Source: Rhizobium leguminosarum
Lineage (GTDB): Bacteria; Pseudomonadota; Alphaproteobacteria; Rhizobiales; Rhizobiaceae
Length of the DNA: 64,000 nucleotides
Direction: 5' to 3'
Assembly: GCF_002953715.1 (NCBI RefSeq)
Contig: NZ_CP025012.1
Location: 1,984,001 to 2,048,000, forward strand
The position numbers and the translations under genes are program-made. The notes beneath the pieces were generated by a model. That model was not told where the DNA came from. It worked only from the letters and a program-made list of their open reading frames with translations, and did not search any database. Every line of letters starts with the position of its first letter. Position 1 is the stretch's first letter. Below are positions 8,574 to 18,065 of the stretch, piece after piece.

Positions 8574-9548
8574 ATGTCAGCTCTCTATCCGGAAATCGAA
8601 CCTTATGATCATGGTCTGCTCGATACGGGCGACGGCAACCTGATCTACTGGGAGGCCTGCGGCAATCCGACGGGCCGCCCGGCGCTGGTGTTGCATGGCG
8701 GCCCTGGCTCCGGCTGTTCGACCACGGCGCGCCGCCATTTCGATCCCGATGCCTACCGAATCATTCTGTTCGATCAGCGCAATTGCGGCCGCAGCCTGCC
8801 GAGTGCTGCCGATCCCGAAACTGATCTCTCCCTCAACACCACCTGGCATCTCGTTGCCGATATCGAACGGCTGCGGGCCTGTCTTGGCATCGACACCTGC
8901 CTGCTTTTCGGCAATTCCTGGGGTTCGACGCTGGCGCTCGCCTATGCCGAAACCCATCCGGAGCACGTCGCCGCGATCGTCCTGTCAGGCGTGACCACCA
9001 CCCGGCGCTCGGAAATCGACTGGCTCTATCGCGGCATGGCGCCGCTCTTTCCGGAGGAATGGCACCGTTTCCGCCAAGCGGTTCCCCCAGGCAGCCAGGA
9101 GCGAGACGAGGACATGGTTGCCGCCTATCATCGTCTCCTCAACGATCCCGACCCGGAGACACGCCTCAAGGCGGCGCGCGACTGGCATGATTGGGAGGCG
9201 GCCTCGATTCTGCTCGCCGATCCCCAAGGCCTGCCGCGCCGCTGGGCCGATCCGGCCTATTTGCTGACGCGGGCCCGCATCATCACCCACTACTTCAGCA
9301 ATGACGCCTGGCTGGAGGACACCCAGCTTTTGAAGAACGCCGCGCGCCTCGCCGGCATCCCCGGTATCCTGCTGCAAGGGAGGCTCGACATCGAGGCGCC
9401 GCTCGTCACTGCCTGGGAATTGGCCCGCGCCTGGCCGCAAAGCGAGCTCAGCATCCTTGCGCATGCTGCCCATTCCACCGCAAATCCCGATATGAGCGCG
9501 GCAATTGTCGCTGCCACCGATCGATTTCGCGATATCCAGCAAAAATAA
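8574..9548 (+). CDS. pip: Prolyl aminopeptidase (proline iminopeptidase)
   Basis: A 324-residue alpha/beta hydrolase of peptidase family S33 that removes N-terminal proline from peptides in the cytoplasm. Signatures: YPEIEPYDHGLLDTGDGNLIYWE, the oxyanion HGGPGSG, DQRNCGRS, the nucleophile elbow GNSWGS, and late Asp and His in LLQGRLDIEAP and AHAAHSTANP. This matches the family order and length, although the terminal HS pattern is slightly divergent from the usual GHS. Confidence 0.92.
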   Translation: MSALYPEIEPYDHGLLDTGDGNLIYWEACGNPTGRPALVLHGGPGSGCSTTARRHFDPDAYRIILFDQRNCGRSLPSAADPETDLSLNTTWHLVADIERLRACLGIDTCLLFGNSWGSTLALAYAETHPEHVAAIVLSGVTTTRRSEIDWLYRGMAPLFPEEWHRFRQAVPPGSQERDEDMVAAYHRLLNDPDPETRLKAARDWHDWEAASILLADPQGLPRRWADPAYLLTRARIITHYFSNDAWLEDTQLLKNAARLAGIPGILLQGRLDIEAPLVTAWELARAWPQSELSILAHAAHSTANPDMSAAIVAATDRFRDIQQK

Positions 9549-9922
9549 TTTCACGCCGGAATCGGGGATCTGAGCGATATTCTGCTTTTGAATCGGCCGA
9601 ATCGGCCCATTCCGGCGGCATCGCCGGCCGGCTGTGCGCTGCCGCAGATCGCCAGCCGGCAGCTGAGATTTACCCGGCTCAACGAAAATCCTTAACATGA
9701 GGACGGCAACGCAACCTTTTCACGGGCGAAAGCCTTGTTGCGTGGATTACAATTTTAATCGATTTCGAGACAAATCCGCGTCAAATTTTATGCGCATTCG
9801 AATCTGTTTTTAGTCAAGTTTTCTCGGCATTTGAATCAACTAAGCCTTTAATTCTATTGCGTAATTTTGCGTGAGATAAAAACGTCTGTGCCATTGTCAC
9901 CTCAACTTACGGGGAGACGGCA
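9549..9922. other. AT-rich intergenic region, promoter of the BTLCP gene
   Basis: About 374 bp without a gene. The segment 9730-9890 is markedly AT-rich compared with surroundings and ends in a GGGGAGA ribosome-binding site at about 9910. It probably carries the promoter of the secreted transglutaminase-like protein. No stem-loop terminator for pip was convincing. Confidence 0.4.
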
Positions 9923-10528
9923 ATGACAACTGCGAATATCCTGAAAGGCGGCCTTCTGGCCGGCGCCATCATGATGGCAATGGCGGGTTCGGGACAGGCG
10001 ATGCCCGCCAGCATGGTACTGGCAGGCAATGCCAGCCCGCCGATCGGACACTACGAATTCTGCAAGGCGAATCCGACGGAATGTGTCGAAGTCGGCGGCG
10101 ATGCCGGGCCGGCCATTCTCACCGAGGATCGCTGGAAGGAAATTCTCAAGGTCAACTACACCGTCAATTCGACGATCCAGCCGATGACGGATGAGCAGAT
10201 CTACGGTGTCGAAGAGCGCTGGGCCTATCCGCGCACCGTCGGCGACTGCGAGGATTACGCGCTGCTGAAGCGCAAGATGCTGATCGACGATGGTTTCTCG
10301 CCGTCCGACACGCTGATCACTGTCGTGCTGCAGCCGAATGGCGAAGGCCATGCCGTGCTGACCGTCCGCACCGATCACGGCGACTTCATCCTCGACAACA
10401 TGCGCAATAAGGTGCTGCTGTGGTCGGATACCGAATACACCTATCTGAAGCGCCAGTCCGCCGACGATCCGGCCCGCTGGTCGAAGCTTCAGGACGGCCG
10501 CGCTGTCGCGGTCGGTAGCGTCAAGTAA
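9923..10528 (+). CDS. Secreted transglutaminase-like cysteine peptidase (BTLCP family)
   Basis: A 201-residue protein with an N-terminal signal peptide (KGGLLAGAIMMAMAGSGQA). The bacterial transglutaminase-like cysteine proteinase triad is visible: Cys in TVGDCEDYALLKR, His in GEGHAVLTVRTDHG, and Asp in FILDNM. The predicted location is the periplasm. Family members sometimes act with type I secretion or LapD-like systems, but nothing of that sort is adjacent here, so the substrate is unknown. A GGGGAGACGGCA ribosome-binding region precedes the ATG. Confidence 0.9.
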   Translation: MTTANILKGGLLAGAIMMAMAGSGQAMPASMVLAGNASPPIGHYEFCKANPTECVEVGGDAGPAILTEDRWKEILKVNYTVNSTIQPMTDEQIYGVEERWAYPRTVGDCEDYALLKRKMLIDDGFSPSDTLITVVLQPNGEGHAVLTVRTDHGDFILDNMRNKVLLWSDTEYTYLKRQSADDPARWSKLQDGRAVAVGSVK

Positions 10529-10605
10529 GAACAGCCTGCCGGCCAATGCCGGCTGCTGCCTGCGGCCCGGTCAGTCCCCGCATCCCGTCCCCGACCGGTG
10601 CCCAA

Positions 10606-10644
10606 GAGCCGTTCCCGCTGTCCCGGGAACGGCTCGCCCCTTTT
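10606..10644 (+). terminator. Rho-independent terminator after the BTLCP gene
   Basis: An 11-bp perfect stem, GAGCCGTTCCC at 10606-10616 and GGGAACGGCTC at 10625-10635, is followed by GCCCCTTTT. It lies about 78 nt after the stop of the secreted peptidase and is oriented to end its transcript. Confidence 0.7.
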
Positions 10645-10771
10645 CAAGCCCTACCTCACCAGCATCTTAGCGAATTGTTAACCCTACCGGTCCGATCATG
10701 GCGATGAGATTCATCATCGGCACCGGCGGCTCATGTTCTTCCTGCGGCGGACCGAAACCCGAAGAACCGCC

Positions 10772-11518
10772 ATGAGCCATGCCGCGCACAGCGCACCCGA
10801 CGAGCAGCCGCTTCTTTCCATGGGGTTCCTCCTCCGCACGATGGCGGTGATCTCAGTCCTGGCGGTCCTGACTGTTGCCATCAGCATCGGCGGCCGTTGG
10901 TTCGGCAGGCATATCTCGCTTGCCGGCAACACCGACAGCACGGTTGAAATCAAGCTGGCCATCGGCCGCGACATCGTGAAATTCCCCGAGAATGCCATCC
11001 GCTTCCCGAGTCAAAGGCACGAAGGCGCCGCCGAGCGCGTCGATCTCTACCTCGCATGGCCTGAGATGCAGGGCTACGGCAAGGAAAACCACCTTCGATT
11101 CGACGATATCGCCCAATCCTCCGGCCTGATCTTCCTGCAGATCACCCAGAGCACCATGTCGCGCGACATGTCCGGGCGGCTGGAACCGATCTATTTGCAT
11201 CTGCTCGAAGGCCCGGCCGAGCCCTTCCGCGACGGGCTGACGCTGCATCGTCTTCGCGCCGATGCGGGTTACGGCGATGAAGTGCTGCTGACGGCGCCCG
11301 TCAAGGGCGGGCAGGATTACGTCGTGCGCTGCATCTTGCCTTCAGCCCCGGATAAGGCTGCGGGCGGAGATTGTCAGCGCGATATCAAGGTCGGTAGGGA
11401 TCTCAGCGTTCTCTACCGTTTCTCAAGCAGCCATCTCGACGACTGGGAACATATTGATGCCGCTATCCGCACCTTTGTGGAAGCCCGTCTTGTGAACCGT
11501 TCTGCGACAAGTCCCTAA
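10772..11518 (+). CDS. Single-pass membrane protein of unknown function
   Basis: A 248-residue protein with a short cytoplasmic N-terminus, one hydrophobic segment (MAVISVLAVLTVAISIGG) and a long periplasmic domain without repeats or recognisable motifs. Three cysteines or fewer are scattered. The start MSHAAHSAPDE at 10772 is preferred to the in-frame ATG at 10733 on length, but both are possible. It precedes the D,D-carboxypeptidase gene in the same direction with about 134 nt between, so a cell-envelope role is a guess only. Confidence 0.7.
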   Translation: MSHAAHSAPDEQPLLSMGFLLRTMAVISVLAVLTVAISIGGRWFGRHISLAGNTDSTVEIKLAIGRDIVKFPENAIRFPSQRHEGAAERVDLYLAWPEMQGYGKENHLRFDDIAQSSGLIFLQITQSTMSRDMSGRLEPIYLHLLEGPAEPFRDGLTLHRLRADAGYGDEVLLTAPVKGGQDYVVRCILPSAPDKAAGGDCQRDIKVGRDLSVLYRFSSSHLDDWEHIDAAIRTFVEARLVNRSATSP

Positions 11519-11652
11519 AATGCTCTCCGGACAGCGAAATAAACGATTCATCATAAACGGATTGGTAACGCCCAACCGGTAATTTTAGAAGACGAGCTGT
11601 ACGGCGGGAGGTGTGCGGTTCCTGCCAAAATCTGAAGTGCCAAATATCTGAA

Positions 11653-13251
11653 ATGCAAGCGAAGAGTGGAATAGTGTCAAGGTCAGTCTCCTCCGTATCA
11701 TCGTCCCGATCCGGCAGTTTTTTCGCAAAGCTGCTGGCGATCCTTTCGGTGGCCGTCACGATCGTCCTGGTCGATTCGGTGAATGCCGACGCGGAAGCGG
11801 CAAATCCGAAATATGCAGGCATCGTCGTCGACGCCAAGACCGGCAACGTTCTCTACAGTGAGAATGCCGACCGGCTGCAATACCCCGCCTCCCTGACCAA
11901 GATGATGACCCTCTACATGACCTTCGAGGCGTTGGAGCAGGGTCGCATCCGCCTCGATACGCCGGTCCCCTTCTCCGCCCATGCGGCAGCTCAGGCGCCG
12001 ACCAAGCTCGGCGTGCGCGCCGGCGGCACGATCACCGTCGAGCAGGGCATTCTCGGCCTCGTCACCCTGTCTGCCAATGATGCCGCAACTGCGCTCGGCG
12101 AAATGCTGGGCGGCGGCAGCGAGGATCGCTTCGCCCAGCTGATGACCGCCAAGGCGCATGCGCTCGGCATGACGCGCACCACCTATCGCAACGCCAACGG
12201 CCTGCCGAATACGGCGCAGATGACGACGGCGCGCGACCAGGCCCGCCTCGGCATCGCCCTTCGACAGCATTTCCCGCAATATTACGGCTATTTCTCCACC
12301 CGCGCCTTCAAGTTCGGCAGCCGCACGATCCGCAGCCACAATCGCCTGGTCGGTTCAGTACGCGGCGTCGACGGCATCAAGACCGGTTACACGCGCGCTG
12401 CCGGTTTCAATCTGGTGAGCTCGGTGCAGGTCGACGGCAAGTCGATCGTCGGCGTCGTGCTCGGCGGCGCCTCGACGCCTGCCCGCGATGCCCAGATGCG
12501 CAATCTGATCGCCAGTTACCTGCCGAAGGCATCGAGCCGCGGCGGATCGTCGGCACTGATCGCCCAGGCAGCCCCTGCCCCGGCGATGATCGAGACACCC
12601 GCTCCCGTCCAGCCGCAGAAGGCCCAGCAGAAAGCCCAGCCGCAAATTGCCCAACTGCAGGTCGCAAAGACGATCACCGCAGCGCAGCCGCCGATCTCAG
12701 CCGCAGCCGATCTCAGCCTGCCGCACAAAGGCCCGCTGCCGGATGCGCGCTATCAGGTTGCCGAGACCGAAGTCGCCTATGCCGAGACCGCTCAGCCGAA
12801 ATCCGACAATCCACTGGTGGCGCAGCCGATGCCGGCGCCGACCAAAGTCAAGACCATGACCTTCAAGCAGCAGGCATCGGTCACCGTACCGACGCCGGCA
12901 CCCGCCTATATGCCGCCGGAACAGGGCGATACTTCGGTCGATGAGGTCACCACCGCCTCGACCACTCCCTCCCCGGCTCGTGCTGCTTCAACCAGCGACG
13001 GTCCGACCGGCTGGGTCGTGCAGGTCGGCGTCTCGCCGAGCCGGCAGATGGCCATGGATCTTCTGGAAAGCGCCAAGAGCAAGGGCGGCAAGGCTCTGGC
13101 CTCGGCGAAGCCCTTTGCGGTCGCCTATGCCGCTGGTGGTGACCAGCTTTATCGCGCCCGCTTCGGCGGCTTCGATGACCAGCGCGATGCGGTCAATGCC
13201 TGCAAGGCCTTGAAGAAGGCCGGCATCAAGTGCTGGGCGGCTGCCCAATGA
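11653..13251 (+). CDS. D-alanyl-D-alanine carboxypeptidase with C-terminal SPOR domain
   Basis: A 532-residue low-molecular-weight penicillin-binding protein (peptidase S11). A signal sequence or anchor (LLAILSVAVTIVLVDSVNADAEA) precedes the catalytic domain with SLTK (SxxK), SAN (SxN) and KTG motifs in order. After about residue 290 comes a long Ala/Pro/Gln-rich linker, then a SPOR-like repeat (GWVVQVGVSPSRQMAMDLLESA..YRARFGGF) that would bind denuded glycan strands at the septum. It trims the terminal D-Ala of peptidoglycan stem peptides. This S11-SPOR fusion is common in Rhizobiales. Confidence 0.92.
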   Translation: MQAKSGIVSRSVSSVSSSRSGSFFAKLLAILSVAVTIVLVDSVNADAEAANPKYAGIVVDAKTGNVLYSENADRLQYPASLTKMMTLYMTFEALEQGRIRLDTPVPFSAHAAAQAPTKLGVRAGGTITVEQGILGLVTLSANDAATALGEMLGGGSEDRFAQLMTAKAHALGMTRTTYRNANGLPNTAQMTTARDQARLGIALRQHFPQYYGYFSTRAFKFGSRTIRSHNRLVGSVRGVDGIKTGYTRAAGFNLVSSVQVDGKSIVGVVLGGASTPARDAQMRNLIASYLPKASSRGGSSALIAQAAPAPAMIETPAPVQPQKAQQKAQPQIAQLQVAKTITAAQPPISAAADLSLPHKGPLPDARYQVAETEVAYAETAQPKSDNPLVAQPMPAPTKVKTMTFKQQASVTVPTPAPAYMPPEQGDTSVDEVTTASTTPSPARAASTSDGPTGWVVQVGVSPSRQMAMDLLESAKSKGGKALASAKPFAVAYAAGGDQLYRARFGGFDDQRDAVNACKALKKAGIKCWAAAQ

Positions 13252-13364
13252 GCTATTCGATGCTGCCTGCAAGATGGCCGGCGGCATCGGTGACGGCCGG
13301 AATCGGTGTTTGCGTTTCCGGCCACCGTTCTTGAACTCGATCAGTATTGCGTACGGGGAAAACA

Positions 13365-13640
13365 ATGGCGATCAATGAGAATGTTCCGGGAATGCCTTCA
13401 GACCGCCGCACGGTGGCCAAGGGGCGCTCATCTCTGCATCCGCTGCACGAGGCGGCCTTGCGCCTTGCCGAGATCGGCCTGCAGCGGCCGAAGGCGAAGT
13501 CTCCGAAGACCCGGGATCTCATCAATCTGCTGCTGTGCCATGGCGCCCGCGCCTGGCGTTACTCTCAGCCCGAAGCCCGCATCCATCTGCATGTGACCTC
13601 GCCGGACGGCAGCGCGCCGGTGCAACTGCGCCTGCGCTGA
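13365..13640 (+). CDS. Small hypothetical protein
   Basis: A 91-residue basic protein starting MAINENVPGMPSD after a GGGGAAAAC stretch; its middle, ALRLAEIGLQRPKAKSPK, is rich in Lys/Arg and predicted helical. No known domain is recognised. Coding is supported by conserved-looking composition, an ATG with a ribosome-binding site, and its fit between flanking genes, though the frame overlaps others. An alternative frame on the minus strand here is judged a shadow. Confidence 0.6.
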   Translation: MAINENVPGMPSDRRTVAKGRSSLHPLHEAALRLAEIGLQRPKAKSPKTRDLINLLLCHGARAWRYSQPEARIHLHVTSPDGSAPVQLRLR

Positions 13641-13651
13641 ACTGCAGAACG

Positions 13652-13675
13652 CCGCGCGTCCGAAAAGACGCGCGG
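13652..13675. repeat. Palindromic stem-loop of rhizobial intergenic type
   Basis: CCGCGCGTC at 13652-13660 pairs perfectly with GACGCGCGG at 13667-13675 around a short A-rich loop. It lies between two convergent genes and may stop transcription from either side, though no long T-run follows. A related downstream motif (TCCGATTTTCGG) occurs at about 13716 and again near 15809, suggesting dispersed repeat fragments. Confidence 0.5.
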
Positions 13676-13730
13676 AGAATGTTTAATCCGCGCATAAACC
13701 TTTCCGGAAACCGGCTCCGATTTTCGGGAA

Positions 13731-14168
13731 TTAGAGCAGACCAAGGTCCGTAAGCTCGCGGCGGAGATCCGCGGGCATTTCCGCAACGCCGGCGCCAAGG
13801 CTTGTCAGGTCGCGCGGCACGTCATCCTCAGTGTAATAACGCCAGCCCTGGAACGGACGCTTCGGCTGCACGGCCGTCTCGATGACCTCCGGGCCGAGCA
13901 TCAGGCGGCAGCGCGAAATCCCCTCGCCGTCGGTGAATGTCTCGATGTCGAGCAGCTTCTGCCTCGCCTGCACCTGCCCCTTGATCACCCAATAGAGCGA
14001 GCCGCCGTCAAGCAGCTCCTCCATCCGTTTCGGCGCCATGCGCGTCGTGTGCACCGAATGCGGCTCAAGGCCGGCGGCGATGGCGCGCAATGAGCGTTCC
14101 GCCACCCATTCGCGCAGATCGTCTATCGAGTCGGCGCCGACACAGAGTTTGATGAGATGCAATGCCAT
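13731..14168 (-). CDS. DUF1489 family protein
   Basis: A 145-residue protein starting MALHLIKLCVGADSIDDL. The motif sequence HTTRMAPKRMEELLDGGSLYWVIKGQVQARQ and the following CRLMLGPEVIETAVQPKRPFQGWRYY match the alphaproteobacterial family DUF1489, of unknown function. The ATG at 14168 is preferred to the longer frame at 14210. It lies downstream of sdaA with 61 nt between, in the same direction, so the two are probably co-transcribed. Confidence 0.85.
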   Translation of the reverse strand: MALHLIKLCVGADSIDDLREWVAERSLRAIAAGLEPHSVHTTRMAPKRMEELLDGGSLYWVIKGQVQARQKLLDIETFTDGEGISRCRLMLGPEVIETAVQPKRPFQGWRYYTEDDVPRDLTSLGAGVAEMPADLRRELTDLGLL

Positions 14169-14229
14169 GCTGCCGTTGAAATCCTTTTGGCAGCGAGCGT
14201 CAAGCTTCAAGCATCAAGCATCCACAAAC

Positions 14230-15633
<1,404 letters not shown>

Positions 15634-15988
15634 GGGTGCGCCTTCTGAAGATGAGCATGCAAGCTTAAGCGAGGTCGGTTTCGAATCCGTGCAGCACACC
15701 GACATCGCATGGAGCCGGTGCGACATTCCGGCTGTACACTGGAGCGCCGAGTGTCCAATAGGACGCGCAGGCACTTTGAGTGTGCGCATAATCCTTCACG
15801 AAAATCGAATCCGATTTTCGGAGTCATGCGCTGAACCAAGTGTCCGCCTTGCCACTCATTGCTGCATTCAATGAAGCCTATGCGGAGGAAGAACTGGTGG
15901 TTGCCTTATCTTGACAGTCTGCTCCGACTCCCAATGTCCTGCTGACGTCGATACTAGACGACACCTTGTAGATTGGGAGATTGGACAC
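15634..15988. other. Intergenic region between sdaA and the VOC gene
   Basis: About 355 bp with no supported gene, carrying divergent promoters. Around 15797-15830 lies a palindrome-like fragment with TCCGATTTTCGG, resembling the repeat near 13716. No other structure was seen. Confidence 0.35.
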
Positions 15989-16426
15989 ATGGCGCTCAAA
16001 CGGATGGACAACGTGGGAATCGTCGTCGATGACCTCGAAGAGACGATTGATTTCTTTCGCGACCTCGGCCTCGAGCTCGAAGGGCGGGCCATGATCGAAG
16101 GAGAATGGGCTGGACGTGTGACAGGACTGGGCGATCAGCACGTCGAGATTGCCATGATGCGCACGCCTGATGGCCACAGCCGGCTCGAGCTCTCCCGCTT
16201 CCTCAGGCCGCCTGCCGTTGCGGATCACCGCAATGCCCCGGTGAACGCTCTGGGCTACCTCCGCGTCATGTTCGCCCTTGATGACATCGACGAGACGCTT
16301 GAGAGGCTCAGCAAGCGCGGCGCGCAGCTCGTCGGCGAAGTCGTGGACTATCAGGACACCTATCGGCTCTGCTACATCCGCGGGCCTGGAGGGCTTCTCA
16401 TCGGACTCGCCCAAGAACTTAGCTGA
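15989..16426 (+). CDS. VOC (glyoxalase/bleomycin-resistance) family protein
   Basis: A 145-residue protein with the paired beta-alpha-beta-beta-beta layout of the vicinal oxygen chelate fold: MDNVGIVVDDLEETIDFFRDLGLELEGRA and then LGYLRVMFALDDIDETLERLSKRGAQLV..CYIRGPGGLLIGLAQEL. Metal-binding positions are only partly evident, so the reaction (dioxygenase, isomerase or antibiotic binding) cannot be told. ATG at 15989 is preferred to 15911. It converges with the acyltransferase gene, with stops 2 nt apart. Confidence 0.85.
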   Translation: MALKRMDNVGIVVDDLEETIDFFRDLGLELEGRAMIEGEWAGRVTGLGDQHVEIAMMRTPDGHSRLELSRFLRPPAVADHRNAPVNALGYLRVMFALDDIDETLERLSKRGAQLVGEVVDYQDTYRLCYIRGPGGLLIGLAQELS

Positions 16427-16427
16427 A

Positions 16428-17627
16428 CTATGCGCGAAGCTTCTCGTCGCGTTCATCTTGAATGACCGTGCCGTCTGCTCCATCCCAGGGTTCGGGCGTC
16501 GTCGAGATTTGTCGTTGATCGGCCATGGTTGAAGTTGCGCCGCTCTGCAGGCGCTTTTCGATCTGTTGCAGGTTGAGGATCGCGCGGTCCATTTGATCAG
16601 CCGGAGTCTCGCGCGAAACCATCCGCGAGCGATTATCCTGCCATAGCAGGACCAGCCGCCGCCGACCGGGAACCTCGATCGTCTCGTGGATGAACCATGC
16701 CCCGACTGCCGCAACGAAAAGCGTTACCACGATGAGCGCCGGTTCCGGCAACAAGGCACCAAAAGTCAGACGCGCCAGGAACATTATGGGGACATGAAAA
16801 AGGTAAAGTGAAAAGCTGATCTTCCCTAGAAACCGTACTGGTGCGGCTGCCAGGACATGGGCAGCGATGGGCGGCTGTCGAGCGACGAGCGCGACAATGA
16901 CGGCCGCAGCCACCGCACTTTGCAGGCTCCAAAATTCAGGGGAAAAGCCCGACAAGATATGCCTGTAAGTGAAGAACACCGCCAGAAGGAAAAGCGTTAA
17001 AATTCCTGTGAGGGCAGATGGAATCCATCCTTTCCAGTAGGAATGCATCACCCCGGCAATTGCGCCGAAAAGAAAGTAAGGAAGCTTGGAGACGAGCATT
17101 ATTCCCGGGCCTGGCAATTCAACCAGGCCATCCACGATGACGACCACCGCGAGGCCGACAATCACGCCGCTATAGCGCTGCGGTTGGGCCAGGCAAAGCC
17201 ACAGGACAGGAAAGAGCAGGTAGAATTGGATCTCGGGTGGTATCGACCAGAAAACACCACTCGAGCCGAGAAGAAAGACATGACGCGCAAAATCTGTGAC
17301 GCCAACGATAGGCTGAACAAAATCCAGATTTTGCATGATCGACAGCATCGCCACGAAAACGACGGCCGCCAGGTAAACTGGATAGATGCGAGCAAAGCGG
17401 CTCACAAGAAAATCCAACACGTTTTCTCTCGTCACCGGCCGTGAGCCGTAGAGATGAGCCATCAGGAAGCCACTCAGAGCAAAAAACAAACCGACAGCTT
17501 CGTCGCCCAGCGTCACGAGATGCGGCGCTGTGATTGGAAAGATAAAGCCAATATGGGCTTCAACGACCAGAAGCGCAGCGACACCGCGCAGGCCATCGAG
17601 ACTGGGAATGTAATCCGGCCGGCTCAT
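16428..17627 (-). CDS. Acyltransferase 3 family membrane protein
   Basis: A 399-residue membrane protein starting MSRPDYIPSLDGLRGVAALLVVEAHIGF, with the RxxR-like SLDGLRG motif and the catalytic His region (VEAHIGF) of the acyltransferase 3 (OafA/YrhL) family. About ten hydrophobic segments follow, then a soluble C-terminal tail of roughly 75 residues. Such proteins O-acetylate or O-acylate surface polysaccharides or lipids. Here it stands alone, without other polysaccharide genes, so the acceptor is unknown. Confidence 0.88.
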   Translation of the reverse strand: MSRPDYIPSLDGLRGVAALLVVEAHIGFIFPITAPHLVTLGDEAVGLFFALSGFLMAHLYGSRPVTRENVLDFLVSRFARIYPVYLAAVVFVAMLSIMQNLDFVQPIVGVTDFARHVFLLGSSGVFWSIPPEIQFYLLFPVLWLCLAQPQRYSGVIVGLAVVVIVDGLVELPGPGIMLVSKLPYFLFGAIAGVMHSYWKGWIPSALTGILTLFLLAVFFTYRHILSGFSPEFWSLQSAVAAAVIVALVARQPPIAAHVLAAAPVRFLGKISFSLYLFHVPIMFLARLTFGALLPEPALIVVTLFVAAVGAWFIHETIEVPGRRRLVLLWQDNRSRMVSRETPADQMDRAILNLQQIEKRLQSGATSTMADQRQISTTPEPWDGADGTVIQDERDEKLRA

Positions 17628-17824
17628 GGGTCACTTTTGAATCAGGTTTTCAGTCATGAACAATTGGCTATCACGACTTTACAAGCGGTTAACGCGGCGC
17701 CCTGCTCGTGCGCTTCTAGACTGGTGTGGCACTACCAGAGCGGGATTGTTTTGGTCGGAATAGGGATTCCCTTTGCTGTGCAAATCAGATTCACCGTTCT
17801 GGCCGGTGAAGAAGGCCGGCCTGG

Positions 17825-17993
17825 ATGGCGAGACCTTTTTCGGATGATCTTCGTGAGCGCGTTGTTGGTGCGGTGACACGTGGTTGTCGTGCCAGACGGC
17901 GGGCAAAAGCCGCGGGCGACTGCGGGAGACCACCGGGTCACGCCCGAAGAGTGCCAAAACTACTTCAGCGAAGTCGGATGTGAACGGACCTAA
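17825..17993 (+). pseudogene. Remnant of an IS630-family transposase with an internal deletion
   Basis: The ATG at 17825 begins ARPFSDDLRERVVGAVTRG, the characteristic N-terminus of IS630-type transposases. After a frame change, 17937-17993 reads VTPEECQNYFSEVGCERT and stop, which matches the C-terminal end of the same transposases. The whole DDE core (about 270 residues) is missing. Only about 170 bp are left, between the acyltransferase gene and the ribitol operon. The remainder of 17628-18065 holds no gene that I can support. Confidence 0.75.
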
Positions 17994-18065
17994 AACAATC
18001 CCCGCTCTAGCCGGTGTATTTGCCGGCGGCGACTTCGCGACCGCCGGGGCGGCTTTGAGCAAAAC

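Noticed and set aside
13253..13525. Minus-strand frame of 90 codons opposite the small hypothetical gene
   Set aside because: Its translation lacks any motif, and the plus-strand frame has a better start and position after the carboxypeptidase gene.
17679..18062. Minus-strand open frame of 127 codons after the acyltransferase
   Set aside because: The opposite strand shows both ends of an IS630 transposase here, which explains the sequence better.
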